A program made the translations under genes and the position numbers. From contig JAGWTC010000007.1 in assembly GCA_028869135.1 (NCBI GenBank), forward strand, positions 45,705 through 109,704: a DNA stretch of 64,000 bases, given 5' to 3'. Positions 12,850-20,711 of the stretch are shown here, one piece after another; within the stretch, counting starts at the first letter, position 1, and each line of letters begins with the position of its first letter. Under the pieces are notes generated by a model. That model was given only the letters and a program-made list of their open reading frames with translations. It searched no databases and had not been told where the DNA came from. Origin of the DNA: Rhodocyclaceae bacterium. GTDB taxonomy: Bacteria; Pseudomonadota; Gammaproteobacteria; Burkholderiales; Rhodocyclaceae.

Positions 12850-13536
12850 ATGCGTAGAAATCTGTTTTCGGCGTGTCTGCTTGCCACCGCCATTGCAATG
12901 GGCAATGCAGCCCTGGCGCTCGATCTGGCCGACGTCAGCCAGGGCGAGGCTACTTCCGGGCTCAAGGAAACCTTGACGCGGGCCTCGTCGGCTGCGGTGT
13001 CGAAACTGGGCGCGGCCGACGGTTTCCTGAACAACCCCCGCGTGCATATTCCCTTGCCCGATGGCCTCAAGCAGGCAAAGTCGGCCATGAAGCTGCTGGG
13101 CAAGGGCGATCAGTTCGACCAGCTCGAAGTCAGCATCAACCGGGCGGCGGAGGCGGCCATGCCGGAGGCCAGGAAGCTGCTGATCGACGCAGTGAAAAAC
13201 ATGTCCGTGCAGGACGCAAAAGGCATCCTGAGCGGCGGCGACGATGCGGTAACGCAGTTTTTCCGCAGCAAGACCGAAGTGGCCCTGGGCCAGAAATTCC
13301 TTCCTGTGGTGAAAAACGCGACCGACCGTGTCGGCCTTGCCCAGCAGTACAACAAGTTGGCCGATCAGGCCGCTTCGTTCGGTGTGGGCAAGAAGGAAGA
13401 TGGAAAAATCGAAAACTATGTGACGCGCAAGGCCCTCGACGGCCTGTTCCTGACGCTGGCCGAAGAGGAAAAGGCCATACGTCAGGATCCGGTCGGCACC
13501 GGCTCCAACTTGCTCAAGAAAATATTCGGTGGCTGA
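12850..13536 (+). CDS. DUF4197 domain-containing exported protein
   Basis: Protein of 228 aa with a signal peptide (residues 1-24, ending NAALA). The remainder is helical and matches DUF4197: GLKETLTRASSAAV, NNPRVHIPLPDGL, MPEARKLLIDAVKNM, and the C-terminal KALDGLFLTLAEEE with a closing GSNLLKKIFGG. No enzymatic motif is visible and the function is unknown. I preferred this ATG over one 15 codons upstream because GGGAGGA precedes it and the signal peptide then starts correctly. Confidence 0.85.
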   Translation: MRRNLFSACLLATAIAMGNAALALDLADVSQGEATSGLKETLTRASSAAVSKLGAADGFLNNPRVHIPLPDGLKQAKSAMKLLGKGDQFDQLEVSINRAAEAAMPEARKLLIDAVKNMSVQDAKGILSGGDDAVTQFFRSKTEVALGQKFLPVVKNATDRVGLAQQYNKLADQAASFGVGKKEDGKIENYVTRKALDGLFLTLAEEEKAIRQDPVGTGSNLLKKIFGG

Positions 13537-13601
13537 GCTTCGGGAACTTAGCGGGCCGGCCTCTCTCTGATCAATTCTGTCCCCATGCCAAAGGCCACAT
13601 C

Positions 13602-14687
13602 ATGAACCCACCTGCCGCTTTGCACGATCTGGGCCAGAGTCTCTGGCTCGACAATATCACCCGCGAAATGCTCGATGACGGCAGCCTCAAGCGTTACATC
13701 GAGACCCTGTCGGTCACCGGGCTCACCTCCAACCCCAGTATTTTCGACAACGCCATCGGCAACACCGCCGCCTACGACGAGGCGATCCGCACCAAAGCCA
13801 GGGCCGGCCTATCCGGCGAAAGCCTGTTCAACGAGCTGGCGCTGGAGGATTTGCGCCGCGCCGCCGATTTATTCCGGCCGATCCACGATGCCACGCAAGG
13901 AGTGGATGGTTGGGTTTCGATGGAAGTGTCGCCGCTATTGGCCGACGATACGGCGGGTACCGTCGCTGCCGCCAGATCGATTCACGATCAGGCCATGCGC
14001 GTGAACCTGTTCGTCAAGATTCCGGGAACGCCCGCCGGCATCTCTGCCATCGAAGAGTCGATATTCGCCGGCGTGCCGGTGAATATAACCCTGCTGTTCT
14101 CGCGCGAGCAGTACCTTGCTTCTGCGGAGGCCTATATGCGGGGGCTTGAACGCCGTCACGCCGCCGGTTTGGCGCTGGATATTCCGTCCGTCGCATCGCT
14201 CTTCGTCAGCCGCTGGGACGTGGCCGTCGCCGGCAAGGTGCCGGAGCGGCTCGTGAACAAGCTGGGTATCGCCATCGGCGCTCGCACCTATCGCGCCTAT
14301 CGCGAGCTGCTGGCTTCCGCGCGCTGGAAACGCCTCGAAGCCGCCGGTGCCAAGCCGCAACGCCTGTTGTGGGCGAGCACGGGCACCAAGGATCCGAATG
14401 CGTCCCCCATTCTGTACGCCGAGGCCTTTGCCGTGCCGGATACGATCAATACCCTTCCGGAAAAGACCTTGCTGGCGCTGGCCGCTCACACAGGGGAGCT
14501 GAATCATGAGCTGGCTTCCGCCAGTGCCGCTGGAGAAACCGTATTGTCGGCCTACGAGGCTGTCGGCGTCGGCATTCACGCGCTGGCCGAGCGTTTGCAG
14601 CGGGAGGGCGCCGAGGCCTTCGTCAAATCATGGCAGCAGATGTTGCAGCGCATCGAGCAAAAAAGCGAGGCGCTGACCGCGGCTTGA
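13602..14687 (+). CDS. tal: Transaldolase
   Basis: Protein of 361 aa, in the length range of the longer transaldolase subfamily. It transfers a dihydroxyacetone unit between sugar phosphates in the non-oxidative pentose phosphate pathway. Visible features: SLWLDNITREML near the start, GLTSNPSIF, the EVSP strand, and the Schiff-base lysine K139 in NLFVKIPGT. An overlapping frame runs far upstream, but similarity begins at MNPPAALHDLGQS. A large hairpin overlaps its stop codon. Confidence 0.93.
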   Translation: MNPPAALHDLGQSLWLDNITREMLDDGSLKRYIETLSVTGLTSNPSIFDNAIGNTAAYDEAIRTKARAGLSGESLFNELALEDLRRAADLFRPIHDATQGVDGWVSMEVSPLLADDTAGTVAAARSIHDQAMRVNLFVKIPGTPAGISAIEESIFAGVPVNITLLFSREQYLASAEAYMRGLERRHAAGLALDIPSVASLFVSRWDVAVAGKVPERLVNKLGIAIGARTYRAYRELLASARWKRLEAAGAKPQRLLWASTGTKDPNASPILYAEAFAVPDTINTLPEKTLLALAAHTGELNHELASASAAGETVLSAYEAVGVGIHALAERLQREGAEAFVKSWQQMLQRIEQKSEALTAA

Positions 14688-14737
14688 GCGAGAGGACAGT
14701 CCAATAAAAAACGGGACTGTCGAGCCGGCCTCTCGCT
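14687..14737. terminator. Large nested hairpin overlapping the tal stop codon
   Basis: Outer arms AGCGAGAGG / CCTCTCGCT enclose inner arms GACAGTCC / GGACTGTC around an A-rich 11-nt loop. There is no T run after the stem on the + strand. On the - strand the loop reads GTTTTTTATT, so it may terminate the CoiA-like gene. It overlaps the left copy of the inverted repeat. Confidence 0.5.
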
Positions 14738-14760
14738 TAACGTGTTGTTGAGCAGAGGCT
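14702..14760 (+). repeat. Left copy of a 60-bp imperfect inverted repeat
   Basis: It shares CAATAAAAAACGGGAC (16 of 16) and CTTARCGTGTTGTT (one mismatch) with the reverse complement of 16024-16085. The two copies bracket the CoiA-like gene. No target duplication is evident outside them. Confidence 0.75.
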
Positions 14761-14886
14761 GAACAGGTAAAGGCGACAACTCAAAAACGGTGAGGCCCTC
14801 TAACGAACCTTGCGTTTTCTATTTTTTCTATTGGATCACTGGTTGGCAGGCCTTGATTGCGGAGTTGTGAGCTTCTTAGGTTGTTC

Positions 14887-15942
14887 TTACTCGAACACCC
14901 AAGCACCGTGGCCGGTTGAAAGCCTGTTGAAGGGCACCAAGCTGGTAGGCTGCCCCTCTGCCGAGTAGAGCGCCTTACGCACCTTCTCGCCGATATGAAA
15001 ATTGTTCTGAGGTGCACCGCAGTGGGGGCACATGCCGCAATGTGGCCAGTTGGCATGTTTACCTTTGACCTCGCCCGGTTTCAGGATGGTGTTGATGCCT
15101 GCCGAGCGCAGCTCATCGTTCGTCACGACCTCGAGTACCTCCTTCAGCGCATTAGCTAAAAATGAGACCGTGAAGGCTCGCGGGTGCCACTCCTCGCCTG
15201 GATCATCGCCAATCTCTATCCCCTCGATGTGGCCGAAGGCGTGCTTCACTGGCTGGCGGCAGGCCCAGCAGGTATCCTCCATTACTTCGATGTGCACGGG
15301 CTTGTTCACTAGGGGAACGTCCCATCGCAATCGCTTTGCCAGTAGGCCGGCAATGAAGTCCGGTAGGGGGGAGTCGAAGTCGGCGACCAGTGGCACTTGC
15401 CCCGACTCGAATGCAGACAAGCTGAAGGCGGGAAGGCTTTTACTATGGCGAGGCAGCAGTTTCCGGTGGCGCTGAGCGTAGAACCAGGCAGCACGGATGC
15501 CAGATGCTTGGTAGCGTTCTTGACGCATGCGCAGCTCATGCTTGGTTTGTTGTGACATCTGGACCTCGAATACCACTTGCGCCGATCCTTTCTGGCAATG
15601 GACGTCAGCAACCCAATTCTCGCCAATGGGGGTCCGCCCTCGTAATTCAGTGGTCACTGTCCAGCCGGCGCGCGTGGCGGCAGTGGCGATGAGTTCTTTG
15701 CACCAGAGATGCTCATCGCTCTCGGGTGCGGAGGTGCATTCACCACGGTGAGCATGGGCGAAGAACTTGGTGCCCTTTGAGCTGATCTTCGGGATCGCGG
15801 CACTGTCGCAGCAGGGCATGCGTAGGCCTTGCGCCCGATACTCAGCTTTGAGTTGAGCCCATCGGGTGCTGTCGAATTCATAGGCCTGCAAGCTGCCAGT
15901 TGGGCTTACTGCACGAAGGGGCATGCCGACATCGTAACGCAC
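14887..15942 (-). CDS. CoiA-like protein with putative nuclease domain and zinc ribbons
   Basis: Protein of 351 aa. The N-terminal half resembles competence protein CoiA: a PCCDSAAIPK cysteine pair, HFAHAHRGEC-type spacing, then a nuclease-like core with an early acidic residue (ENWVADV) and FEVQMSQQT, an ExQ variant of the PD-(D/E)XK active site. The C-terminal half adds two cysteine clusters, CWACRQPVKH and CGMCPHCGAP, likely zinc-binding. A GTG start is chosen because GGGGAAG lies 5 bp upstream; an ATG six codons later has no comparable site. Its role is unknown. The gene lies alone between inverted repeats and looks acquired. Confidence 0.7.
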   Translation of the reverse strand: MRYDVGMPLRAVSPTGSLQAYEFDSTRWAQLKAEYRAQGLRMPCCDSAAIPKISSKGTKFFAHAHRGECTSAPESDEHLWCKELIATAATRAGWTVTTELRGRTPIGENWVADVHCQKGSAQVVFEVQMSQQTKHELRMRQERYQASGIRAAWFYAQRHRKLLPRHSKSLPAFSLSAFESGQVPLVADFDSPLPDFIAGLLAKRLRWDVPLVNKPVHIEVMEDTCWACRQPVKHAFGHIEGIEIGDDPGEEWHPRAFTVSFLANALKEVLEVVTNDELRSAGINTILKPGEVKGKHANWPHCGMCPHCGAPQNNFHIGEKVRKALYSAEGQPTSLVPFNRLSTGHGAWVFE

Positions 15943-16023
15943 AGTTACTTCCCCATACTCGTCTTTGCTTCCCTAGCGACACTCACGAGATTCTTGTTGG
16001 ATACATGGCGATTTTGTACAAGG

Positions 16024-16085
16024 AGCCCCTCGCGTAACAACACGCTAAGTAAGGGGCCGGGACCGATGGGTCCCGTTTTTTATTG
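16024..16085 (-). repeat. Right copy of the 60-bp imperfect inverted repeat
   Basis: Reverse-complement partner of 14702-14760, with the same conserved 16-bp and 14-bp blocks. Its outer half forms the + strand terminator at 16058-16084. Confidence 0.75.
16058..16084 (+). terminator. Rho-independent terminator within the right inverted repeat
   Basis: CGGGACC / GGTCCCG stem, 4-nt loop, then TTTTTTATT. It points away from the CoiA-like gene and is in the right orientation to have been the terminator of tal before the CoiA segment arrived. Confidence 0.85.
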
Positions 16086-16162
16086 CCGTGCCACTGTCGC
16101 CGTGTTTTACAGTAGCGCCAGCGTTTAAATATAACTTGTTGAAATTATTTGAATTTAATTCA

Positions 16163-16178
16163 TGGTAGGTAAATTGCT
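16163..16178 (+). promoter_or_regulatory. Candidate sigma-54 promoter of the PEP-CTERM gene
   Basis: TGGTAGG-N4-TTGCT matches the -24/-12 consensus TGGCACG-N4-TTGCW, with the GG and GC dinucleotides exactly 10 bp apart. It lies 49 bp upstream of the start codon. PEP-CTERM substrate genes are known to be driven by the PrsK/PrsR-sigma-54 system in some proteobacteria. Confidence 0.6.
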
Positions 16179-16226
16179 TTATCCGCTTTCGATGGATATT
16201 TCATGTTGTTCAAACAGGAGAAGGCA

Positions 16227-16793
16227 ATGAAGTGGATGACAAAGACATTGGCGATTGCATGCTGCGGTGCTTTCACCGCGCTGCCGGCATCGGCCGCTTA
16301 TATCAATATCGACGACAGTAACGCGAACACGATTACGATCACTGCCGGGGACTTCGAACAAGGCTTCTCGGTCAACGGCAGCCTGCTGACTTCGGGGCTC
16401 GGGAACAGCGGCTCGCTGACCCTGGCCGACGGCGGATTCACCATCAGCGGTAGCTGGATCGATCTTGGCGCCGCCAACGGTGCGCGCGTCGATCTGCTGT
16501 TTGCCTTGCTCGGCAATCTCGGGTTCACCACGAGCGGTATCGAATTCGGCGCCACCTCGGATGGGCAGGTCGGCACCTTGTCCGGCAGCTTCGGCGGCTA
16601 TGTCGATCCGAGCATGTATTTCTCGACCTCGCTGCCGACGCTGGTGCAGAACGGGCAGATCGGCTATGCGGGCATGCCTTTCCTCAGCGTCTCCTTTGTT
16701 TCGGAAGCGGTTCCGGAGCCGGGCAGCCTCGCTTTGGCCGGTATTGCGCTGGCCGGCGTCGGTGCGCTTCGCCGCAGGAAGATGGCCGCCTAA
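16227..16793 (+). CDS. PEP-CTERM sorting domain-containing exported protein
   Basis: Protein of 188 aa. A signal peptide covers residues 1-22. The middle is a low-complexity Gly/Ser/Thr-rich beta-type region. The end is a typical PEP-CTERM signal: VPEPGSLALAG, a hydrophobic helix and RRRK. Such proteins are cut and transferred by exosortase at the inner membrane and are linked to extracellular polysaccharide production. The ATG is chosen for the AGGAGAAGG site 6 bp upstream. It is monocistronic and followed by a perfect bidirectional terminator. Confidence 0.92.
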   Translation: MKWMTKTLAIACCGAFTALPASAAYINIDDSNANTITITAGDFEQGFSVNGSLLTSGLGNSGSLTLADGGFTISGSWIDLGAANGARVDLLFALLGNLGFTTSGIEFGATSDGQVGTLSGSFGGYVDPSMYFSTSLPTLVQNGQIGYAGMPFLSVSFVSEAVPEPGSLALAGIALAGVGALRRRKMAA

Positions 16794-16807
16794 TTCCTTT
16801 CTCCGGT

Positions 16808-16845
16808 CAAATAAAAACGGGACCTTGCGGTCCCGTTTTTATTTG
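16808..16845. terminator. Perfect bidirectional terminator, ancestral sodB/PEP-CTERM terminator
   Basis: A 17-bp perfect palindrome (AAATAAAAACGGGACC with its complement) around TTGC. Joining the two sides of the transposon at the duplicated CTTGA places this hairpin directly downstream of sodB on the other strand. It therefore originally served both convergent genes. Confidence 0.93.
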
Positions 16846-16849
16846 CAGC

Positions 16850-16854
16850 CTTGA
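16850..16854. repeat. Left target-site duplication (CTTGA)
   Basis: Five bases immediately before the TGT terminus. Identical to the five bases after the right terminus at 52233-52237. A 5-bp duplication is the hallmark of Tn7-family insertion. Confidence 0.93.
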
Positions 16855-16879
16855 TGTTCTTCGTTAATTAAGTCTTAAC
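16855..16879 (+). repeat. Left terminal TnsB-type site L1
   Basis: Terminal 25 bp. Core TAATTAAGTCTTAAC is identical to the core of the right terminal site in inverted orientation. Confidence 0.9.
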
Positions 16880-16936
16880 GGCATGGTACCTGGTTGCAAG
16901 GCATGGCGTCAGGTAGGACCGGGAGCGGTTGCCGGC

Positions 16937-16947
16937 AAGGTCTTAAC
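16937..16947 (+). repeat. Internal left-end TnsB-type site L2
   Basis: AAGGTCTTAAC, a partial match to the TnsB-site core (AAGTCTTAAC). It lies about 68 bp inside L1. Confidence 0.6.
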
Positions 16948-16983
16948 TTTTGGTCCGAAATGGGCGGGAGCAGGCTCGCCTCA

Positions 16984-17000
16984 AATAATTATGTCTTAAC
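16984..17000 (+). repeat. Internal left-end TnsB-type site L3
   Basis: AATAATTATGTCTTAAC matches the terminal core with two differences. It is the innermost left site. Confidence 0.8.
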
Positions 17001-17154
17001 GCGAGGCGTTGTTTTCTTGCTCGGCATTTCCTGAAACTGAGCAATTAGCCAAAAAAGGCGAGATATTGAGCAATGAGAATTCTCGTTAACTCGGCAGCTC
17101 ATGCCATGAGCCTTTCCGGGAATAGCCTTGTCTCTCCTGAATGAAGGAGCCATC

Positions 17155-17577
17155 ATGGATTCCTTGGAAGACAAGCTGACGCAATTGCTGCCCCAATCAT
17201 TGGACGACATCATCCGGTCCAACCGAGACAAGGCAGAACTCCATTTTTCGACAGACGAGGAAATCAATCCCCTGTGTTGCCCGATAGTCGGAGGGCTAGC
17301 CAAGGGCCGGATCGCTGATTGGGCTTTTATTACATTGTGTATAACGGAGACCCAGCAGCACCTTGTTTATTTGGTCGGGTTTAACCAGACGGAAAAATGC
17401 ACCTGGATGACCTCCGTCGTGACTGGCATCGGACATGGGAAGGTCACAACCGCTCGTGGCTCAATCTACGAACTCGTCGGGGACAGTACGCTGGATGTCG
17501 ATTTGCTTCATATCTGCGCCACTTTTCATCTCTGGGGTGTGGGTCGGTATCTGGGCATGCCTCACATCTTTTATTGA
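17155..17577 (+). CDS. Hypothetical protein in the left arm of the Tn7-like element
   Basis: Protein of 140 aa that I do not recognise. It is soluble, with no signal peptide or membrane segment. The C-terminal half has a regular beta pattern (TSVVTGIGHGKVTTARGSIYEL) that I associate with small uncharacterised proteins on mobile elements. AAGGAGC lies 6 bp before the chosen ATG; the frame extends nine codons upstream. It is the first gene inside the left end and is convergent with hipA. No function is proposed. Confidence 0.6.
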   Translation: MDSLEDKLTQLLPQSLDDIIRSNRDKAELHFSTDEEINPLCCPIVGGLAKGRIADWAFITLCITETQQHLVYLVGFNQTEKCTWMTSVVTGIGHGKVTTARGSIYELVGDSTLDVDLLHICATFHLWGVGRYLGMPHIFY

Positions 17578-17596
17578 GAGCGCGCGCCGTAAATCC

Positions 17597-18934
17597 TTAA
17601 AGCGTGTCGCTTTTAATGCGGCCGATCATGTCCGGAATGATGATATGCATGATGGATCGCAGCAGGCGCATTTCGGCCTCAAGATAGGCTCCGACAGTTC
17701 CTCGATCCGTTGCTCTCTCGAGATGGTCTGCGTTTTCCTGCTTTACCTCCTCAAAGAGGCGCTCGGCCTCTACGGGCAAACGGCGTAGGATCTGGTCGAG
17801 ATGCCGCTCCGCAACCCCTTTGGGCAGACCAAGGTGAATGCCCGCATTTAATAAGGCATCTCGGTTTATCGCACTGAAGCGAACTGTCTCTCCCAGAGAT
17901 AAGGCCAGCTCGGTATCAGGCCAGGTCACCCGCCCCTCGGCCGCTAAAGCTTTTGTCTCATAAACCGCGGTACTGAGAAGATCATAGGCCGGCGCGATGC
18001 GAACCCCTTCATGGTCAACCAAGAACGATATATTTTTGAGGTGATTGTCCGAGTTGCCGATCAGGCAATTGAAGACCAGCCATTTGTACAGCTCAATTCT
18101 TGCGCGGACTACTTGGCGGCACTCATTGATCGCCGCAATCAAGGAGTCGAGATTGGCGGCGTTGTACTTGAACTGACGCGGCTTGTTCAACAACTGGCAA
18201 GTGTCGATCGCGTGCAATCGCTTAACGCGACCATTCTTCGCCTCTACACGATCAAATCGTTTAACCAGATAGACAGGCTCAGGAACATACATGCGCAGTA
18301 CGTCCGGGACGTCGCTCAGGCCGACGGCTTTTCCTAGGCGCATCGTGAAGTATTCGTTCATCACCGAGGCTGGGTAGTCACCGCTCTGGTGATTCGGCTT
18401 CAGGATGTACGTTGACGGCGTTCCAGGAAGCGGCTCATAAAGCTCCCCCTTGCTGATCACCACGGGTATCTTGTGCTGGGCGCCGGCCAGCGACATTTTC
18501 TTAGGGGCATCCTTGGTCAGGGATGCCGTCGGCAAATTACGAATGCGCTGACTCAGCTCTTCAGGCGGGAGGAGTCTCTTGCCCTGCTCTGCATGATTGG
18601 GCTCTCCAGGTACAACGAGAACAAGCGACCCCGCCGACTCTTGGCCGTAATAGGCGAGAAAACCAAACGCATCTTCGGCCGGAAGTTTGGCTTCCTTTGC
18701 AATGGTCTCGCGTAAAGTCTCTTCAGGCAGCAGGTTGTCGAAATACCACTGCACCGTGCGAATACTGGAGCCATCGATATGCTCCCGCGGCTCCAAAGGG
18801 AGGGCCGGACACAAAGGATAACTATCGGCCGAACTCACCCACTCCGGCGTGTACTCGAACGCCCAGATATCGTTCTCTTCGCGGAGATGCCCGACGAGTT
18901 GCTCGCCTGACCAGACTTCAAGTGCTCTTGGCAT
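17597..18934 (-). CDS. hipA: HipA-family serine/threonine kinase toxin
   Basis: Protein of 445 aa, the usual HipA length. The N-terminal subdomain (GHLREENDIWAFEYTPEW) is followed by the kinase core. The AGAQHKIPV phosphate-binding loop, YILKPN with the ATP-binding lysine, the catalytic NSDNHLKN and the metal-binding APAYDLLS are all intact, so the kinase should be active. HipA toxins phosphorylate targets such as glutamyl-tRNA synthetase and cause growth arrest. Its start overlaps the 3' end of hipB by 17 bp, so the pair is translationally coupled. Encoded in the left arm of the Tn7-like element. Confidence 0.92.
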   Translation of the reverse strand: MPRALEVWSGEQLVGHLREENDIWAFEYTPEWVSSADSYPLCPALPLEPREHIDGSSIRTVQWYFDNLLPEETLRETIAKEAKLPAEDAFGFLAYYGQESAGSLVLVVPGEPNHAEQGKRLLPPEELSQRIRNLPTASLTKDAPKKMSLAGAQHKIPVVISKGELYEPLPGTPSTYILKPNHQSGDYPASVMNEYFTMRLGKAVGLSDVPDVLRMYVPEPVYLVKRFDRVEAKNGRVKRLHAIDTCQLLNKPRQFKYNAANLDSLIAAINECRQVVRARIELYKWLVFNCLIGNSDNHLKNISFLVDHEGVRIAPAYDLLSTAVYETKALAAEGRVTWPDTELALSLGETVRFSAINRDALLNAGIHLGLPKGVAERHLDQILRRLPVEAERLFEEVKQENADHLERATDRGTVGAYLEAEMRLLRSIMHIIIPDMIGRIKSDTL

Positions 18935-19250
18935 TCAAGCTGGTCCGGTTCATCAACGCGTTCTTAGCGGCCGATCGCTTCGGCAATGGCTTGACGCCAG
19001 TTTGCTGGAGCTTTGCCAAATTGGCCGCAACCGTGTCTGGTACGTCCGCCTGCAAGTTAATCCCGAGCTCATGCAAAAGCCGCATCACACGAACCAACGA
19101 CACGGTTTCCTTGCCGCGCTCTGCCTCGCGCACGAAGACGGGCCCCACCTGAGCGCTACCAGCGACGTCCTCAATCCGAATTCCTTGGGACTTGCGCGTT
19201 GCCCGGATGAGCAAGCCCAACTCTTGAGGAGTATTGATTTTGACTTTCAT
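18918..19250 (-). CDS. hipB: HipB-like XRE-family antitoxin
   Basis: Protein of 110 aa with an N-terminal helix-turn-helix (about residues 8-60: LGLLIRATRKSQGIRIEDVA, then VFVREAERGK as recognition helix). The C-terminal tail is Lys/Ser/Ala-rich. Its partner hipA starts within its last codons. GAGGTG lies 4 bp before the chosen ATG. Three palindromes with the core ACGATG-N6-CATCGT upstream are the expected operators, so the operon is probably autoregulated. Confidence 0.87.
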   Translation of the reverse strand: MKVKINTPQELGLLIRATRKSQGIRIEDVAGSAQVGPVFVREAERGKETVSLVRVMRLLHELGINLQADVPDTVAANLAKLQQTGVKPLPKRSAAKNALMNRTSLNAKST

Positions 19251-19264
19251 AGCCCACCTCAAAA

Positions 19265-19385
19265 CGATGCTATTGCATCGATTATGGGTGAAGCCAAATG
19301 ATTTAGCAAGATAAACGATGATCTAGCATCGTTTTTAGTGAACGTGAGTGATTTAGAGTGAAAAACGATGATATAGCATCGTTTT
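19265..19385 (-). promoter_or_regulatory. Three palindromic operators upstream of hipBA
   Basis: Three copies of one palindrome: CGATGC-N4-GCATCG at 19265-19280, AAACGATG-N6-CATCGTTT at 19313-19334 and AAAACGATG-N6-CATCGTTTT at 19362-19385. Copies are 48-49 bp apart, roughly helically phased. HipB proteins bind several operators of this kind to repress hipBA. Confidence 0.8.
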
Positions 19386-19395
19386 AATCCATGTG

Positions 19396-19443
19396 ATTGT
19401 CGTAAATTGCTCTAGACACAACAATTGTTGCTTTTACGACAAT
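19396..19443. promoter_or_regulatory. Inverted repeat ATTGTCGTAAA / TTTACGACAAT enclosing a second palindrome
   Basis: Perfect 11-bp arms are separated by 26 nt, with CAACAATTGTTG nested inside at 19419-19430. It lies between the hipBA operators and the 3' end of the protease gene. It could be part of the hipBA promoter or a transcription end for capP. Function not established. Confidence 0.5.
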
Positions 19444-19490
19444 GAGCAACAATGCATGAGACTTGATCCAGCGGGCTGAGCCGTCGCCCG

Positions 19491-20348
19491 CTAGTCCTGA
19501 GACTTCCAGGGTGCCCATACCTTTTCCGAACGGGGCAGCTTAAGGATTGTGAAGACGCAGTCGTATTGATCGGAGGCGATCTTCATCTCCTTGATCACCA
19601 TGTTTTTGTCGGCATGAGGAAACCACACCTGCGCGGGCATCTCGATGCCGCGACGGTCATGCGCGATTGCGGTATTTGCTGCCAGCGAGGCACTGGGGAT
19701 TTCAATGATATTTTTGCTGGTACTGAAGAATGCGCCGGCGTTGTACGCCCTTTGGCTGGACCAAGCCCAATCCATGTAGCCCTCTTTCGAAACCACCAGC
19801 ACAGCACTGTCGTCCGTATGCTCCAGCCATTTCAGGATGGCAGCTGTCAATGAGACGCCATAGCGATCGGCACAGTGCCCCAGCAGATCGAAATCCACGT
19901 CCGCATTGAGTTGTTGGCGATAGTCGTCCAACGGCATAAGCAGGTACGAGGCGAACCGGTCGGCTTGGGCTTCGATATTGTCGGAGGACCAGTCGCGCAT
20001 GTCTTTCTCGGTGCACCTGAATTCGTCCTGCATCATCCTGTGCAGGATGTAGTGTCCGAGTTCGTGTGCCTGGGTGAAGCGGATTCGACCTTCCGAAGCG
20101 ACGTTCGAGTTGTAAAGCAGCTTCCAAGCGGTCTTGTTGTCGTTCGGGAACAGCATGCCTTCGAACTTCTTGATATCGACCCCTTCAACTTCGGTGATCG
20201 GATCCGACCAGTGAAATATGTTGGCTGCTTCCTTCGCCAGCATGGGGACGTCGGCCGGGAAGCGCGGAAGACTGAACTCCTTGGCAGCGTACTCGACGAG
20301 CTTATTGAGACGATTCGCGGCTTTTTGGGGCGTCAGATCGTCGCTCAT
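19491..20348 (-). CDS. capP: ImmA/IrrE-family metalloprotease, CapP-like CBASS regulator
   Basis: Protein of 285 aa with a zinc-protease motif HELGHYILH near residue 95 and a downstream EAQADRFASYLLMP with the third zinc ligand, as in the M78 (ImmA/IrrE) family. It overlaps the upstream XRE gene by one base (TGATG), so the two are coupled. Such pairs next to CBASS operons are known as CapH (repressor) and CapP (protease). CapP cleaves CapH when activated by single-stranded DNA and derepresses CBASS. The assignment rests on family plus position directly upstream of the divergent CD-NTase gene. Confidence 0.85.
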   Translation of the reverse strand: MSDDLTPQKAANRLNKLVEYAAKEFSLPRFPADVPMLAKEAANIFHWSDPITEVEGVDIKKFEGMLFPNDNKTAWKLLYNSNVASEGRIRFTQAHELGHYILHRMMQDEFRCTEKDMRDWSSDNIEAQADRFASYLLMPLDDYRQQLNADVDFDLLGHCADRYGVSLTAAILKWLEHTDDSAVLVVSKEGYMDWAWSSQRAYNAGAFFSTSKNIIEIPSASLAANTAIAHDRRGIEMPAQVWFPHADKNMVIKEMKIASDQYDCVFTILKLPRSEKVWAPWKSQD

Positions 20349-20680
20349 CAGCTCTTCTTGAAGGTTTCCATGATCTTGCGCAGGCGCTCCTTGTCCTCGC
20401 TCTCCAGCTCTTGGTATTCCCGATAGAACGCTTCATCCAAGTGTCTTTGTTCCGGCGCGCGAACGTCGTCCTCAATGAAGAAAACAGCGTCGACCCCCAG
20501 CACTTTACCGAGCGCATTCAACTTCTCGGCTGAAGGGCGCTGTGACTCCCGGTTTTCCAGCTCCCAGATATAGCTTTTGCTGAGCCCTGAGAGTTCGGCG
20601 AGTTTCTCCAGGGTAAGTCCTTTTTCTTTCCGCAACGTGTTCAGCTTCTCGCCGAGTCGAGTGGCCACTTTTTCCTCCAT
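20348..20680 (-). CDS. capH: XRE-family transcriptional regulator, CapH-like CBASS repressor
   Basis: Protein of 110 aa with a canonical N-terminal helix-turn-helix (LNTLRKEKGLTLEKLAEL, then SKSYIWELENRES) and a C-terminal extension of about 45 residues rich in charged residues (YREYQELESEDKERLRK). This fits a dimerising or protease-sensitive tail. Coupled to the ImmA-type protease and divergent from the CBASS operon. It is expected to repress both directions until cleaved by the protease. Confidence 0.82.
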   Translation of the reverse strand: MEEKVATRLGEKLNTLRKEKGLTLEKLAELSGLSKSYIWELENRESQRPSAEKLNALGKVLGVDAVFFIEDDVRAPEQRHLDEAFYREYQELESEDKERLRKIMETFKKS

Positions 20681-20711
20681 GTTTTCAGTGCTTTAAGAAA
20701 TAATAGCACGA

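Noticed and set aside
14729..14760. Integron attC site (GCTTAAC ... GTTGAGC)
   Set aside because: The two core-like 7-mers are only five bases apart and the L boxes are missing; better explained as part of the inverted repeat.
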